A stretch of 64,000 bases of DNA. Origin: Burkholderiaceae bacterium. Its GTDB lineage: Bacteria; Pseudomonadota; Gammaproteobacteria; Burkholderiales; Burkholderiaceae_C. Location: the NCBI GenBank assembly GCA_913776825.1, contig CAJYPV010000017.1, forward strand, positions 124,001 through 188,000. Reading direction: 5' to 3'. Every line of letters begins with the position of its first letter. Position 1 is the first letter of the stretch. Below the pieces are notes generated by a model, which was not told the origin of the DNA, made no database searches, and saw nothing but the letters and a program-made list of their open reading frames with translations. Position numbers and translations under genes: made by a program. Positions 36,614 through 44,664 of this stretch are shown in pieces.

Positions 36614-37750
36614 ATGAATGCCCCTGCTCCGCCTGGACGATCCGCCAGCGCTCCTGCGGTCGATGCGGCCCTGGATGACGCCGTCGCGCCATCGACGGCC
36701 CACCGTGACGCCGGTCCGCCTCGCAGCGCCTCGAACGCGCCGCACAACGCGCCACGACAGCGCCCGTTGTCGATCGGCCCCTTGCGCGCTTTCGAGGCGG
36801 TGGCGAGGCGCTTGAGCTTCAGCGCGGCGGCCCAGGAGCTCTTCCTGACCCAGCCGGCGGTGAGCCGACAGATCCGCAGCCTGGAAGAGGAACTGGGCGC
36901 GCCGCTGTTCCAGCGCGGCACGCGTCATGTGGAGCTGACCGCCGACGGGCTGCAACTGCAGCATGCGCTGCTGGCCGTGCTGGAGCGGCTGGACGGCACG
37001 GTGCGGCAGATCCGTCAGGCGCGCGGGCGCCGCGTGGTGAATGTGACGACCTTCGCCTCGTTCGCCTCCTTGTGGCTGATCCCGCGACTGGAAGCCTTCC
37101 AGCGGGAGCATCCGGACACCGACATCCGCGTCTCCGCGCATGACCAGATCGTGGATCTGGAGGACAGCGAAATCGACATCGCCCTGCGCTACAACGTGCC
37201 CAAGGGCATGCCGTCCTCGGCACAGCGCATGTTCGGCGAGGTGCTGACGCCGGTGGCGGGCCCCTGGATGGTCGCGCGGGCCGCCGCCGGTGAGGCGCCG
37301 CCGTTGCAGACGGCCAGCGATCTGCGGCTGCACACCTTGGCGGAAGAGGACGACCAGCGGCCGACCGGGCTCTATCTCAGTTGGCGCCGCTGGCTGGCGA
37401 CGCAGGGGCATCCCGAGCTGCAGCCGCGTCGATGGATGTATCTCAACTTCACCTATCAGCAGATCCAGGCCGCGGTGTCGGGCCAGGCGATCGCGCTGGC
37501 GCGGCTGCCGCTGGTCGTCGAATCCCTGCAGCGCGGCGAGCTGATCGAGCCCTTCGGCCACACCGGCCGGATCGACAGCCCGACGGCCTACTGGCTGCTG
37601 CTGTCGCGCCAGGGTCGGGCGCGGCCGGAGGTGGTCGAGTTCGCGCAGTGGATCAGCGAGCAGGCGGCCATCACGCGACAAGCGATCGGCGAGACGGATC
37701 CACCGTCCGCCACGGTCCCGCAGACCGCGAACGACGATCGCTCTCGCTGA
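36614..37750 (+). CDS. LysR-family regulator (GcvA-like)
   Basis: A 378-residue LysR-type regulator. An unusual N-terminal extension of about 50 Pro/Ala-rich residues precedes the HTH (LRAFEAVARRLSFSAAAQEL, TQPAVSRQIRSLEEELG). The effector domain contains VNVTTFASFASLWLIPRLEAF and DIRVSAHDQIVDLEDSEID, as in GcvA-like members. It is divergent from the DUF2917 gene. No internal ATG would remove the extension without losing HTH context. Confidence 0.92.
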   Translation: MNAPAPPGRSASAPAVDAALDDAVAPSTAHRDAGPPRSASNAPHNAPRQRPLSIGPLRAFEAVARRLSFSAAAQELFLTQPAVSRQIRSLEEELGAPLFQRGTRHVELTADGLQLQHALLAVLERLDGTVRQIRQARGRRVVNVTTFASFASLWLIPRLEAFQREHPDTDIRVSAHDQIVDLEDSEIDIALRYNVPKGMPSSAQRMFGEVLTPVAGPWMVARAAAGEAPPLQTASDLRLHTLAEEDDQRPTGLYLSWRRWLATQGHPELQPRRWMYLNFTYQQIQAAVSGQAIALARLPLVVESLQRGELIEPFGHTGRIDSPTAYWLLLSRQGRARPEVVEFAQWISEQAAITRQAIGETDPPSATVPQTANDDRSR

Positions 37751-37774
37751 CGCACCGCCGATGGTCGGCGTTCA

Positions 37775-37830
37775 CGTCGAGGTCGCGGTCGGCGTCGAGG
37801 TCGGTCTCAAGGTCGAGGTCGAAGCCGACG
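37775..37830. repeat. Imperfect GTCGAGGTCG repeats between convergent genes
   Basis: GTCGAGGTCG occurs three times (near 37776, 37794 and 37812) with degenerate hexamers between them, in the 80-base gap between the LysR gene and the cyclo-ligase gene. Low-complexity sequence without a T-run. Confidence 0.5.
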
Positions 37831-38424
37831 TCAGGGCGCGATGACTTCCCGCTCGGTGAGGACGATGGTCAGCGCCTGGTCATGCGGCTGCACCTCGAAG
37901 CGGGCCTCACCGAGGCTCCAGGCCAGCCCGATCGTGGTGACGCCCGGATGGGCCGACAGCCAGCGGTCGAAATACCCGCCGCCGTAGCCGAGGCGGAAGC
38001 CTTCGCGGGTGTAGCCCACGCACGGGACCAGCAGCACCTCGGGCACCACGCTCGGGCCGGTGCAACTGGGGATGCCGCACTCGTCCTTGATCGTCGGGTC
38101 CTGACCATCCCAGACGCGGAAGTCCATGCGCGCGGGGCCCTGATCCGTGGCTTTGCGAGCGAATGGCAAAGCCAATTGCATCTGCGCCCCCAGCTTGTGC
38201 GCGCGGGCCCACGCCACTGCGTTAAATTCACCGTCCAGTGGCCAATACAGGCCGAGGCTCAGCGGCTCCAGCTGGCGCAGCAATCCAGACAACTGCTCGC
38301 CCATCCGGTCTTCCGCCACGCGGGCTTCGGCGCTGGCCCACCAATCGCGGCGTCGCGCCAACAAGGCGCGTCGCCATTCGCTTCGCTCATGGGGCCTGGG
38401 GTTGTCCGTGGGCAAGTCACTCAT
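37831..38424 (-). CDS. 5-formyltetrahydrofolate cyclo-ligase
   Basis: A 197-residue enzyme of folate salvage (5-formyl-THF to 5,10-methenyl-THF, ATP-dependent). LGLYWPLDGEFNAVAWA and the full motif GFRLGYGGGYFDRWLSAH are present, so this copy looks catalytically intact, unlike the paralogue 3 kb away. It is divergent from the lytic transglycosylase gene with only 11 bases between start codons, meaning promoters must lie inside the coding regions or the true starts differ. Confidence 0.9.
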   Translation of the reverse strand: MSDLPTDNPRPHERSEWRRALLARRRDWWASAEARVAEDRMGEQLSGLLRQLEPLSLGLYWPLDGEFNAVAWARAHKLGAQMQLALPFARKATDQGPARMDFRVWDGQDPTIKDECGIPSCTGPSVVPEVLLVPCVGYTREGFRLGYGGGYFDRWLSAHPGVTTIGLAWSLGEARFEVQPHDQALTIVLTEREVIAP

Positions 38425-38435
38425 CGCAGTTCGGC

Positions 38436-40655
38436 ATGAAGTTCGCTCGGATCACTGTAACCGCCCTCACCCCGTCCCAGCCGCACGCCACGACGTCCAA
38501 CGTCACGGCCTGGCGCGCCGGCCACGCTCGGGCCCTGGCCTTCCTGAACGCCGCGCGGGCACCGCTCGCGCTGGCACCGCTGGCCCTCGTGGCCGGCCTG
38601 GTGCTGAGCGGCCTGACGCCGCTGGCCGCGCAGGCGCAAACCAGCTTCAACGTGGTGCCCAATCCGCAGCCCCCCAATGCGGAGCTGGTCCTGCAAGCCC
38701 GCGAGGCCTGGCGGCTCAAGGATCGCGGGCGCCTGGCCGCCGCGCGGCAAGCCGCGCTGGATCAGCAACATCCGCTGGCCCCATGGATCGATTACTGGGA
38801 GCTGAACAACCGGCTTTCGGAAGCGACGCAGCCTGAGCTCACCGCCTTCTATGCGCGCTGGCCGGGCAGCTATGTCGAGGACCGGCTGCGCAACGACTGG
38901 CTGCTGGAACTCGGCCATCGGCGCGACTGGACCAACTTCCGTCGTGATCTGGCCGCCTACAAGATGCAGGACGACCGCGAGGTGGTCTGCTACACCATCC
39001 TCTCGGAGCCCAATGCCGACCGCGGCCGCGAACTGCGCGAGACCGCCCGTGCCGCCTGGCTGGCCCAACGCGATGCGGATGAAGGCTGCCACATGCTGGC
39101 CAGCACGCTGCTGGACAACGGCAAGCTCAAGGACAGCGACATCTGGATGAAGCTGCGACTGGTGGTCGAGACCAACCGTCCCCGCGCCATCAAGCAGACC
39201 AGCTCGCTGCTGCCCAAGGCCCAGGCCGATGCGATCACCGAGCTGATGGACAAGCCGGACCGCTACCTCAAGCGCAAGGCCGCCGCCAAGCCGCGCGCCC
39301 AGGCCGAGCTGACGCTGCTGGCCCTGATGCGCCTGGCGGCGCAGGATCCGGCCGCTGCGGCAGATGATGTCGAGCAATGGGCCGCCAAGCTGCCGCCCGA
39401 CCTCGCGGCCTGGGCCTGGGCCCAGTTGGGACGTCAGGCCGCCCTGCGCCTGCAGGACAACGCCAGCGACCATTTCGAACGGGCGATCCGTTTGCAGGCC
39501 AAGGCCGGCGAGCCGGTCGCCTGGAGCGATGACACCCTCAACTGGGTCGCCCGTGCGGCGCTGCGCGCGGATGGCGGCGCGGGTCGTCCCGCGCTGGTAC
39601 TGGGCGCGATCGCGCTGATGCGGCCGTCGGAGCAACGCGACCCCGCCTGGCAGTACTGGAGCGCCAAATCGCGCCAGAGCCTGGCGGCCAACGGTCCGTC
39701 GGGCGATGCCCAACGTCGCGAGGCCCAGGAAGCGCTGCGCGCCATCGCCACGCCGCTGACCTATTACGGCAAGCTGGCCGCGGACGAACTCAAGCTGCGT
39801 CTGCCGCTGCCACCCGCCCCGGCGGAAGTCACCGCGCAGGAACGCGCCCAGGCGCTGGCCCAGCCGGGCGTGGCCCGCGCGCTGCAACTGCTCGCTCTGG
39901 GCATGCGCAGCGAAGGCCAACGGGAATGGAACTTCAGCATGCGCGGCCTGAGCGATCGGGAGCTGCTCTCGGTGGCGCAGATCGCCTGTGAGCGCGAACT
40001 CTGGGAGCGCTGCATCTCGACCAGCGAGCGCACCCGCCAGGAGATCGATCTCAACCAGCGCTATCCGATGCCCTATCGCGCCGACGTGTTCCGCACGGCG
40101 TCGGCCTCGGGTCTGGATCCGTCCTATGTCTACGGACTCATCCGGCAGGAATCGCGCTTCATGATGGACGCCCGCTCGCATGTCGGCGCCTCCGGCCTGA
40201 TGCAGGTGATGCCGGCCACCGCCCGCTGGACCGCCAAGAAGCTGGGCCTGGATGTGAAGCCGGAACTGCTGGGCGATCGCGAGGTCAACCTGCGGCTGGG
40301 CACCGGCTATCTGAAGCTGGTGATGGACAGCTTCGAAGGCTCCCAGGCGATGGCGGCCGCGGCTTACAACGCCGGCCCGGGACGCCCGCGCCGCTGGCGC
40401 GAAGGGCCGTCGCTGGACGCCGCCATCTGGGCCGAGAACATTCCCATCCACGAGACCCGGGACTATGTCCGCAAGGTGCTGTCCAACGCCACGATCTATG
40501 CGCAGTTGCTGGGCCGGGAAGGCGGCACGCTGCTGCGGGATCGGCTGGGTCGGGTGATCGGGCCGGCCTCCGCGGCGGCGGTGGACATTCCCGCCAACGG
40601 CACCACACCCGGCACCGCCGCGGGCGCGACCGCCGGCAGCGGGGCCAGCAACTGA
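38436..40655 (+). CDS. slt: Soluble lytic murein transglycosylase
   Basis: A 739-residue periplasmic peptidoglycan lyase of the Slt70 type. After an N-terminal hydrophobic segment ending AAQAQ (residues 45-68), a long helical superhelix (U/L domains, 80-560) leads to the GEWL-like catalytic domain with YGLIRQESRFMMDARSHVGA, where Glu is the catalytic acid, then GLMQVMPATA and AAAYNAGPGRPRRW. It cleaves glycan strands to anhydro-muropeptides. The N-terminus before the hydrophobic segment is long and the ribosome site weak, so a later start is possible. Confidence 0.92.
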   Translation: MKFARITVTALTPSQPHATTSNVTAWRAGHARALAFLNAARAPLALAPLALVAGLVLSGLTPLAAQAQTSFNVVPNPQPPNAELVLQAREAWRLKDRGRLAAARQAALDQQHPLAPWIDYWELNNRLSEATQPELTAFYARWPGSYVEDRLRNDWLLELGHRRDWTNFRRDLAAYKMQDDREVVCYTILSEPNADRGRELRETARAAWLAQRDADEGCHMLASTLLDNGKLKDSDIWMKLRLVVETNRPRAIKQTSSLLPKAQADAITELMDKPDRYLKRKAAAKPRAQAELTLLALMRLAAQDPAAAADDVEQWAAKLPPDLAAWAWAQLGRQAALRLQDNASDHFERAIRLQAKAGEPVAWSDDTLNWVARAALRADGGAGRPALVLGAIALMRPSEQRDPAWQYWSAKSRQSLAANGPSGDAQRREAQEALRAIATPLTYYGKLAADELKLRLPLPPAPAEVTAQERAQALAQPGVARALQLLALGMRSEGQREWNFSMRGLSDRELLSVAQIACERELWERCISTSERTRQEIDLNQRYPMPYRADVFRTASASGLDPSYVYGLIRQESRFMMDARSHVGASGLMQVMPATARWTAKKLGLDVKPELLGDREVNLRLGTGYLKLVMDSFEGSQAMAAAAYNAGPGRPRRWREGPSLDAAIWAENIPIHETRDYVRKVLSNATIYAQLLGREGGTLLRDRLGRVIGPASAAAVDIPANGTTPGTAAGATAGSGASN

Positions 40656-40794
40656 TCACGCGAGACCGACGTCTCTCGGGCGCGCGCGTCGCCGGCGCCT
40701 GAGCGCGGCGTGAACCTCGCGCCATTCAACGACCGCGCTCGTGGGCGCGCTCGGTGTCTTCATCATCCGCCACGCATCCAAGGACGGCACCACC

Positions 40795-41499
40795 ATGCAA
40801 CTGATCATCGGCAACAAGAACTACTCGTCCTGGTCGATGCGCCCCTGGGTGCTGATGAAGGGACTCGGCCTGCCCTTCGAGGAGCGCCAGCTGCGCTTCG
40901 ATTTCTCGCCCGGCTCGGCGTTCTATCGCGCGCTGGAATCGGTGTCGCCGACCCGCAAGGTGCCGGTGCTGGTGGAGGACGACGGCTTCGCGATCTGGGA
41001 TTCGCTCGCCATCGTCGAATACCTGGCCGAGCGCTTTCCGGATCACCCGGTCTGGCCGCGTGACGCTCGCCAGCGCGCCCGCGCGCGCACGATCTGCGCC
41101 GAGATGCACGGCGGATTCAGCGCGCTGCGCAGCCTGTGCCCGATGAACATCGATGCGGATCTGAGCGTCGTCGGTCAGCGCCTGATCGCGCAGGAACCCA
41201 GCCTGCAGGCCGACCTGACGCGCATCGTGCAGCTCTGGACCGAGGCGCTGGCCAGCAGCGGTGGCCCGTTCCTGTTCGGCGAATTCGGCGCGGCTGACGC
41301 CTACTTCGCGCCAGTGGTGATGCGCATCACCCGTTACGGCCTGCCCGTCACCGACGGTGCCCAGGCCTATGCCGAGCGCGTGGCGCAGTCGCCGGGCGTG
41401 AGCGAATGGATTCGGGATGCGCTGGCGGAAAAGGATTTCCTCGACTTCGAGGAACCCTATCGCGACGTCAGCGGTCCGGTGCCGACGCTCAAGCGCTGA
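40795..41499 (+). CDS. Glutathione S-transferase
   Basis: A 234-residue GST. The N-terminal thioredoxin-fold domain has KNYSSWSMRPWVLMK with the catalytic Ser, and TRKVPVLVEDDGFAIWDSLAI for glutathione binding; the C-terminal helical domain follows from about residue 90 (FGEFGAADAYFAPVVMRI). This YSSWS-type subclass is widespread in proteobacteria and its substrates are mostly unknown. ATG 40795 gives the family N-terminus. It follows slt by 139 bases in the same direction. Confidence 0.93.
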   Translation: MQLIIGNKNYSSWSMRPWVLMKGLGLPFEERQLRFDFSPGSAFYRALESVSPTRKVPVLVEDDGFAIWDSLAIVEYLAERFPDHPVWPRDARQRARARTICAEMHGGFSALRSLCPMNIDADLSVVGQRLIAQEPSLQADLTRIVQLWTEALASSGGPFLFGEFGAADAYFAPVVMRITRYGLPVTDGAQAYAERVAQSPGVSEWIRDALAEKDFLDFEEPYRDVSGPVPTLKR

Positions 41500-41610
41500 G
41501 ACCCGCGTGACGGACCGGGCGCATCGAGGCGGCCCGGCCTTCTCGCTGCGCGCCGGCATCGAGCGCCGCTGAGGCCGCTGGGCCACATGATGCGGCGTCA
41601 GGAAACGACA

Positions 41611-41633
41611 ACGGCGGGCACGAGGCCCGCCGT
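41611..41633. terminator. GC-rich hairpin between convergent genes
   Basis: ACGGCGGGC (41611-41619), loop ACGAG, GCCCGCCGT (41625-41633). It sits between the GST gene and the small membrane-anchored protein gene; without a T-run, termination is only probable. Confidence 0.5.
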
Positions 41634-41699
41634 CGGTGGCGACAGCGCCGGATGGCGCTCCGCCGGCCTGGACCGTTGCCGGTCAGGCCATCCAGGAGA

Positions 41700-41981
41700 T
41701 CAATGCTCGCGGCGACGCCGCACCATGAAACCCATGGCGAGCAAGCCGCCCAGCATCAGGGCCTGATTCTGCGGATGGCTGGCGAAAGCCGGCATCACCG
41801 AATCGGCGCCCTCTTGTTCATTGACATCGGGCAACTGGGCCGACGCCTGCTGACTCTGCTTGCTGAAGCTGGATTCAGCGGCGACGCTCACCGCCTGGAC
41901 CTGCGGTGCGGGGACCTGTTGCTCCTGCGCGTGGGCGGCCAGGCTCAGGGCGCCCAGCAGCGAAACGACGACAGTTTTCAT
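41700..41981 (-). CDS. Small exported protein with C-terminal membrane anchor and RRRR tail
   Basis: A 93-residue protein. MKTVVVSLLGALSLAAHAQ is a signal peptide, the middle (20-65) is Gln/Ser/Pro-rich and probably disordered, and the C-terminus has one membrane segment (ALMLGGLLAMGFMV) directly followed by RRRREH. The tail resembles protein-sorting signals (PEP-CTERM, LPXTG-like), but no PEP motif precedes the helix; HPQNQAL stands in its place. GGGAG precedes the start. Function unknown. Confidence 0.75.
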   Translation of the reverse strand: MKTVVVSLLGALSLAAHAQEQQVPAPQVQAVSVAAESSFSKQSQQASAQLPDVNEQEGADSVMPAFASHPQNQALMLGGLLAMGFMVRRRREH

Positions 41982-42138
41982 TCATACACTCCCTACTGCT
42001 TTTGCCGCCTGCCAAACTCGGGTGTCTCTCTCGGCGAGTCGGTCCGTTAAAACGGACACTGGATTGCAGGCAACATGGTGAATATACGTAGATAGACTAG
42101 TTGATGCACCCCCAGAACTGGGGATGCTGCACTGCAAC

Positions 42139-43380
42139 ATGGGTATACAAATGTATCTGGTCGGCGGTGCTGTCCGCGACGCGCTGCTGGGTTTGCCGGT
42201 CCAGGATCGGGACTGGGTGGTCGTCGGGGAAACCCCTGAATCCCTGCTGGCGCAAGGCTTCGTGCCCGTCGGCAAGGACTTTCCGGTCTTTCTGCACCCC
42301 CGCACGCATGAGGAAGTCGCCCTGGCCCGCACCGAGCGAAAAACCGCCAGCGGCTATCACGGCTTCCAGTTCCACACCGCCCCCGATGTCACTCTTGAAG
42401 AGGACTTGGCCCGTCGCGATCTCACCATCAATGCGATGGCCCAGGCCGAGGACGGCACGCTGATCGACCCCTACGGCGGTCAGCGGGACCTCGCCGCGCG
42501 CTGCTTCCGGCATGTGTCGGACGCCTTTGCGGAGGATCCGGTCCGCATCCTGCGGCTGGCCCGCTTCGCGGCCCGTTTCAGCGATTTCAGCGTCGCGCCG
42601 GACACCCAGGCGCTGATGCGCCGCATGGTCGAGGCGGGCGAAGTGGATGCGCTGGTCGCCGAGCGGGTCTGGCAGGAGATCGCCCGGGGTCTGATGGAGC
42701 GCAAGCCCTCCCGCATGATCGAGGTGCTGCGCGAATGCGGCGCCCTGGCCCGGCTGGCGCCGGAGCTGGACCGCCTCTTCGGCGTGCCCCAGCCGCCCGC
42801 CCATCATCCGGAGGTCGACACCGGCGCCCATCTGCTGCTCGTCCTGGATGAATGCGCCCGGACCGATGCGCCGCTGCCGGTGCGCTACGCCGCGCTGTGC
42901 CACGACCTGGGCAAAGGCACGACGCCGGAAGAGGAATGGCCGCGCCATCTCCAGCACGAGTCCCGCAGCGTCGAGCTGTCGACCGCGCTGTCCCAGCGCT
43001 GGCGGGTGCCGTCGGACTGCAAGGAGCTGGCGGAGCTGGTCGCGCGCGAGCACACCCATGTCCATCAGAGCCAGAGCCTGTCGGCCGAAGCCCGTTTGCG
43101 GCTGCTGGAGCGCTGCGATGCACCGCGTCGTCCGGACCGCTTCGCCCAGATGCTCTGGGCCTGCGAATGCGATGCGCGTGGTCGGGCCGGCCTGTCCGAC
43201 CGACCTTATCCCCAGCGGGCCGCGCTGATGCGCGACCTGGCCGCGCTGCAGTCGGTGGACCAAGGCGCCATTTCGGCCGCCGCGCTGGCGGCCGGCAAGA
43301 AGGGCCAGGCGATCGGTCAGGCGATTCAGCAGGCGCGGCTGGCGGCGCTCAGAGCGTGTGAGACCGATCCCCTGCGCTGA
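42139..43380 (+). CDS. cca: Multifunctional CCA-adding tRNA nucleotidyltransferase
   Basis: A 413-residue class II CCA enzyme that adds or repairs the 3' CCA of tRNAs. MYLVGGAVRDALLG (with the catalytic DRDWVVVG), LARRDLTINAMA and EDPVRILRLARFAARF match E. coli Cca. The C-terminal HD domain, with AALCHDLGKGTTP, gives the phosphohydrolase activity of the multifunctional form. Possible starts are 42139 and 42151; the former keeps the usual few residues before YLVGG. Its 3' end overlaps the convergent methyltransferase gene by 32 bases. Confidence 0.95.
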   Translation: MGIQMYLVGGAVRDALLGLPVQDRDWVVVGETPESLLAQGFVPVGKDFPVFLHPRTHEEVALARTERKTASGYHGFQFHTAPDVTLEEDLARRDLTINAMAQAEDGTLIDPYGGQRDLAARCFRHVSDAFAEDPVRILRLARFAARFSDFSVAPDTQALMRRMVEAGEVDALVAERVWQEIARGLMERKPSRMIEVLRECGALARLAPELDRLFGVPQPPAHHPEVDTGAHLLLVLDECARTDAPLPVRYAALCHDLGKGTTPEEEWPRHLQHESRSVELSTALSQRWRVPSDCKELAELVAREHTHVHQSQSLSAEARLRLLERCDAPRRPDRFAQMLWACECDARGRAGLSDRPYPQRAALMRDLAALQSVDQGAISAAALAAGKKGQAIGQAIQQARLAALRACETDPLR

Positions 43381-44491
43381 AGCCCAGCGCATCGAATCCG
43401 TCGCCCGGCGCGAAGCCGATCACCTTGAACAGCTCGCCCATTTCATGCTCGGCGATCAGCCGGTGGGCCATGGCGCGCACGGCCAGATCGGCTTGCGCCA
43501 GCAGATCCAGCAGGCCGCAATTGATCAGGAAGTGGGCCTGGCTGGTGTAACCCAGCACCATCAGACCCGCGTCCTGGCCCGCCAGCGCGATGCCGGTGAA
43601 GTTGACGTGGGTGGTGATGTCCTTCTCACCCGGCCGCGTCAGCGGATCCGGATCGGACTGGTGCAGGTGATGGCACATCAGCGTGCCGCCGGTGCGCTGC
43701 GGGTGGTAGTACTCGGCTTCGGGGAAGCCGTAGTCGATGAAGAAGGCCGCCCCACGTTCCAGATGGCCCGCCAGCGTGCGGACGAAGGCCTCCGCCTGCG
43801 GATGGATCTCGACCACCGTGCCCGGCAGGAACTGGGCGTCGTGCTCGGGCGGCGTCGGCGGACGGGCCTCACCGGGCCGATCCTCGAAGCGCAGCGTGCC
43901 GTCCTCCGCAGCCACGACGCCGCGCTCCAGCCAGTGCTGGCCGGTCCAGGTCAACAGCGGCACCGGCATCGCGTCCAGCAATTCATTGGCGACCACCACG
44001 CCGTGAATGGTCTCCGGCCAGCGGTCCAGCCATTCCACCCGAGGCGCGAACCGCGCCAGCCGCTCGGCCTGTCGTGCCCGCAAGCTGCCGGACAGATCGA
44101 CGATCTGATAGCGCGCCGGCGGCTGGCCGAGCGCATCCAGCGCCTCGATCAACTGCTCGGCCAACGCGCCGCTGCCGGCGCCGAATTCGATCACCGTGTC
44201 GGTGCCGCTGAGCGCCAGCGCCTGCGCCACCTGGCGCGCCAGGCTGCGACCGAACAGCGGTGAGAGCTCGGGCGCGGTCACGAAGTCCGAGCCTTGCGAC
44301 GGCATCGTGCCGAACTTGCGGCGGTCGTTGGCGTAATAGCCCAGTCCCGGCGCATACAGCACCAGGCTCATGTAGCGATCGAACGGCAGCCAGCCCCCCG
44401 CGTCGCGGATGGCCTGATGCACGCGCGCCAGCATGGCCTCGGTGAGGGAGAGCGAGCCGGAGGAATCAACGTGGGAATCGTTCGGAGTCAT
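43349..44491 (-). CDS. MidA/NDUFAF7-type SAM-dependent methyltransferase
   Basis: A 380-residue protein of the family that in mitochondria methylates an arginine of complex I subunit NDUFS2. SLVLYAPGLGYYAND, DFVTAPELSPLFGRSLA, the SAM motif VIEFGAGSGALAEQL, VVVANELLDAMPV and FFIDYGFPEAEYYHPQR are characteristic. The bacterial role is not established. ATG 44491 was chosen; the longer frame is Pro/Ser-rich and not protein-like. Convergent overlap with cca of 32 bases. Confidence 0.92.
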   Translation of the reverse strand: MTPNDSHVDSSGSLSLTEAMLARVHQAIRDAGGWLPFDRYMSLVLYAPGLGYYANDRRKFGTMPSQGSDFVTAPELSPLFGRSLARQVAQALALSGTDTVIEFGAGSGALAEQLIEALDALGQPPARYQIVDLSGSLRARQAERLARFAPRVEWLDRWPETIHGVVVANELLDAMPVPLLTWTGQHWLERGVVAAEDGTLRFEDRPGEARPPTPPEHDAQFLPGTVVEIHPQAEAFVRTLAGHLERGAAFFIDYGFPEAEYYHPQRTGGTLMCHHLHQSDPDPLTRPGEKDITTHVNFTGIALAGQDAGLMVLGYTSQAHFLINCGLLDLLAQADLAVRAMAHRLIAEHEMGELFKVIGFAPGDGFDALGFSAGDRSHTL

Positions 44492-44664
44492 GACGTGAGG
44501 CGCGGCGGGGATGCAGAGAGACGGGGACGGGACGGGACAGGACGGCGGAATGATGCGAGACAGCGAGTCAGGCGACGGTGGGAACGACGGCGATGGCTGC
44601 GGAATCACGGGTGCCCAAGCGGCAGCGACGACCCTTCACGCCGAGCTGACGCCCGAAGAAGCGC

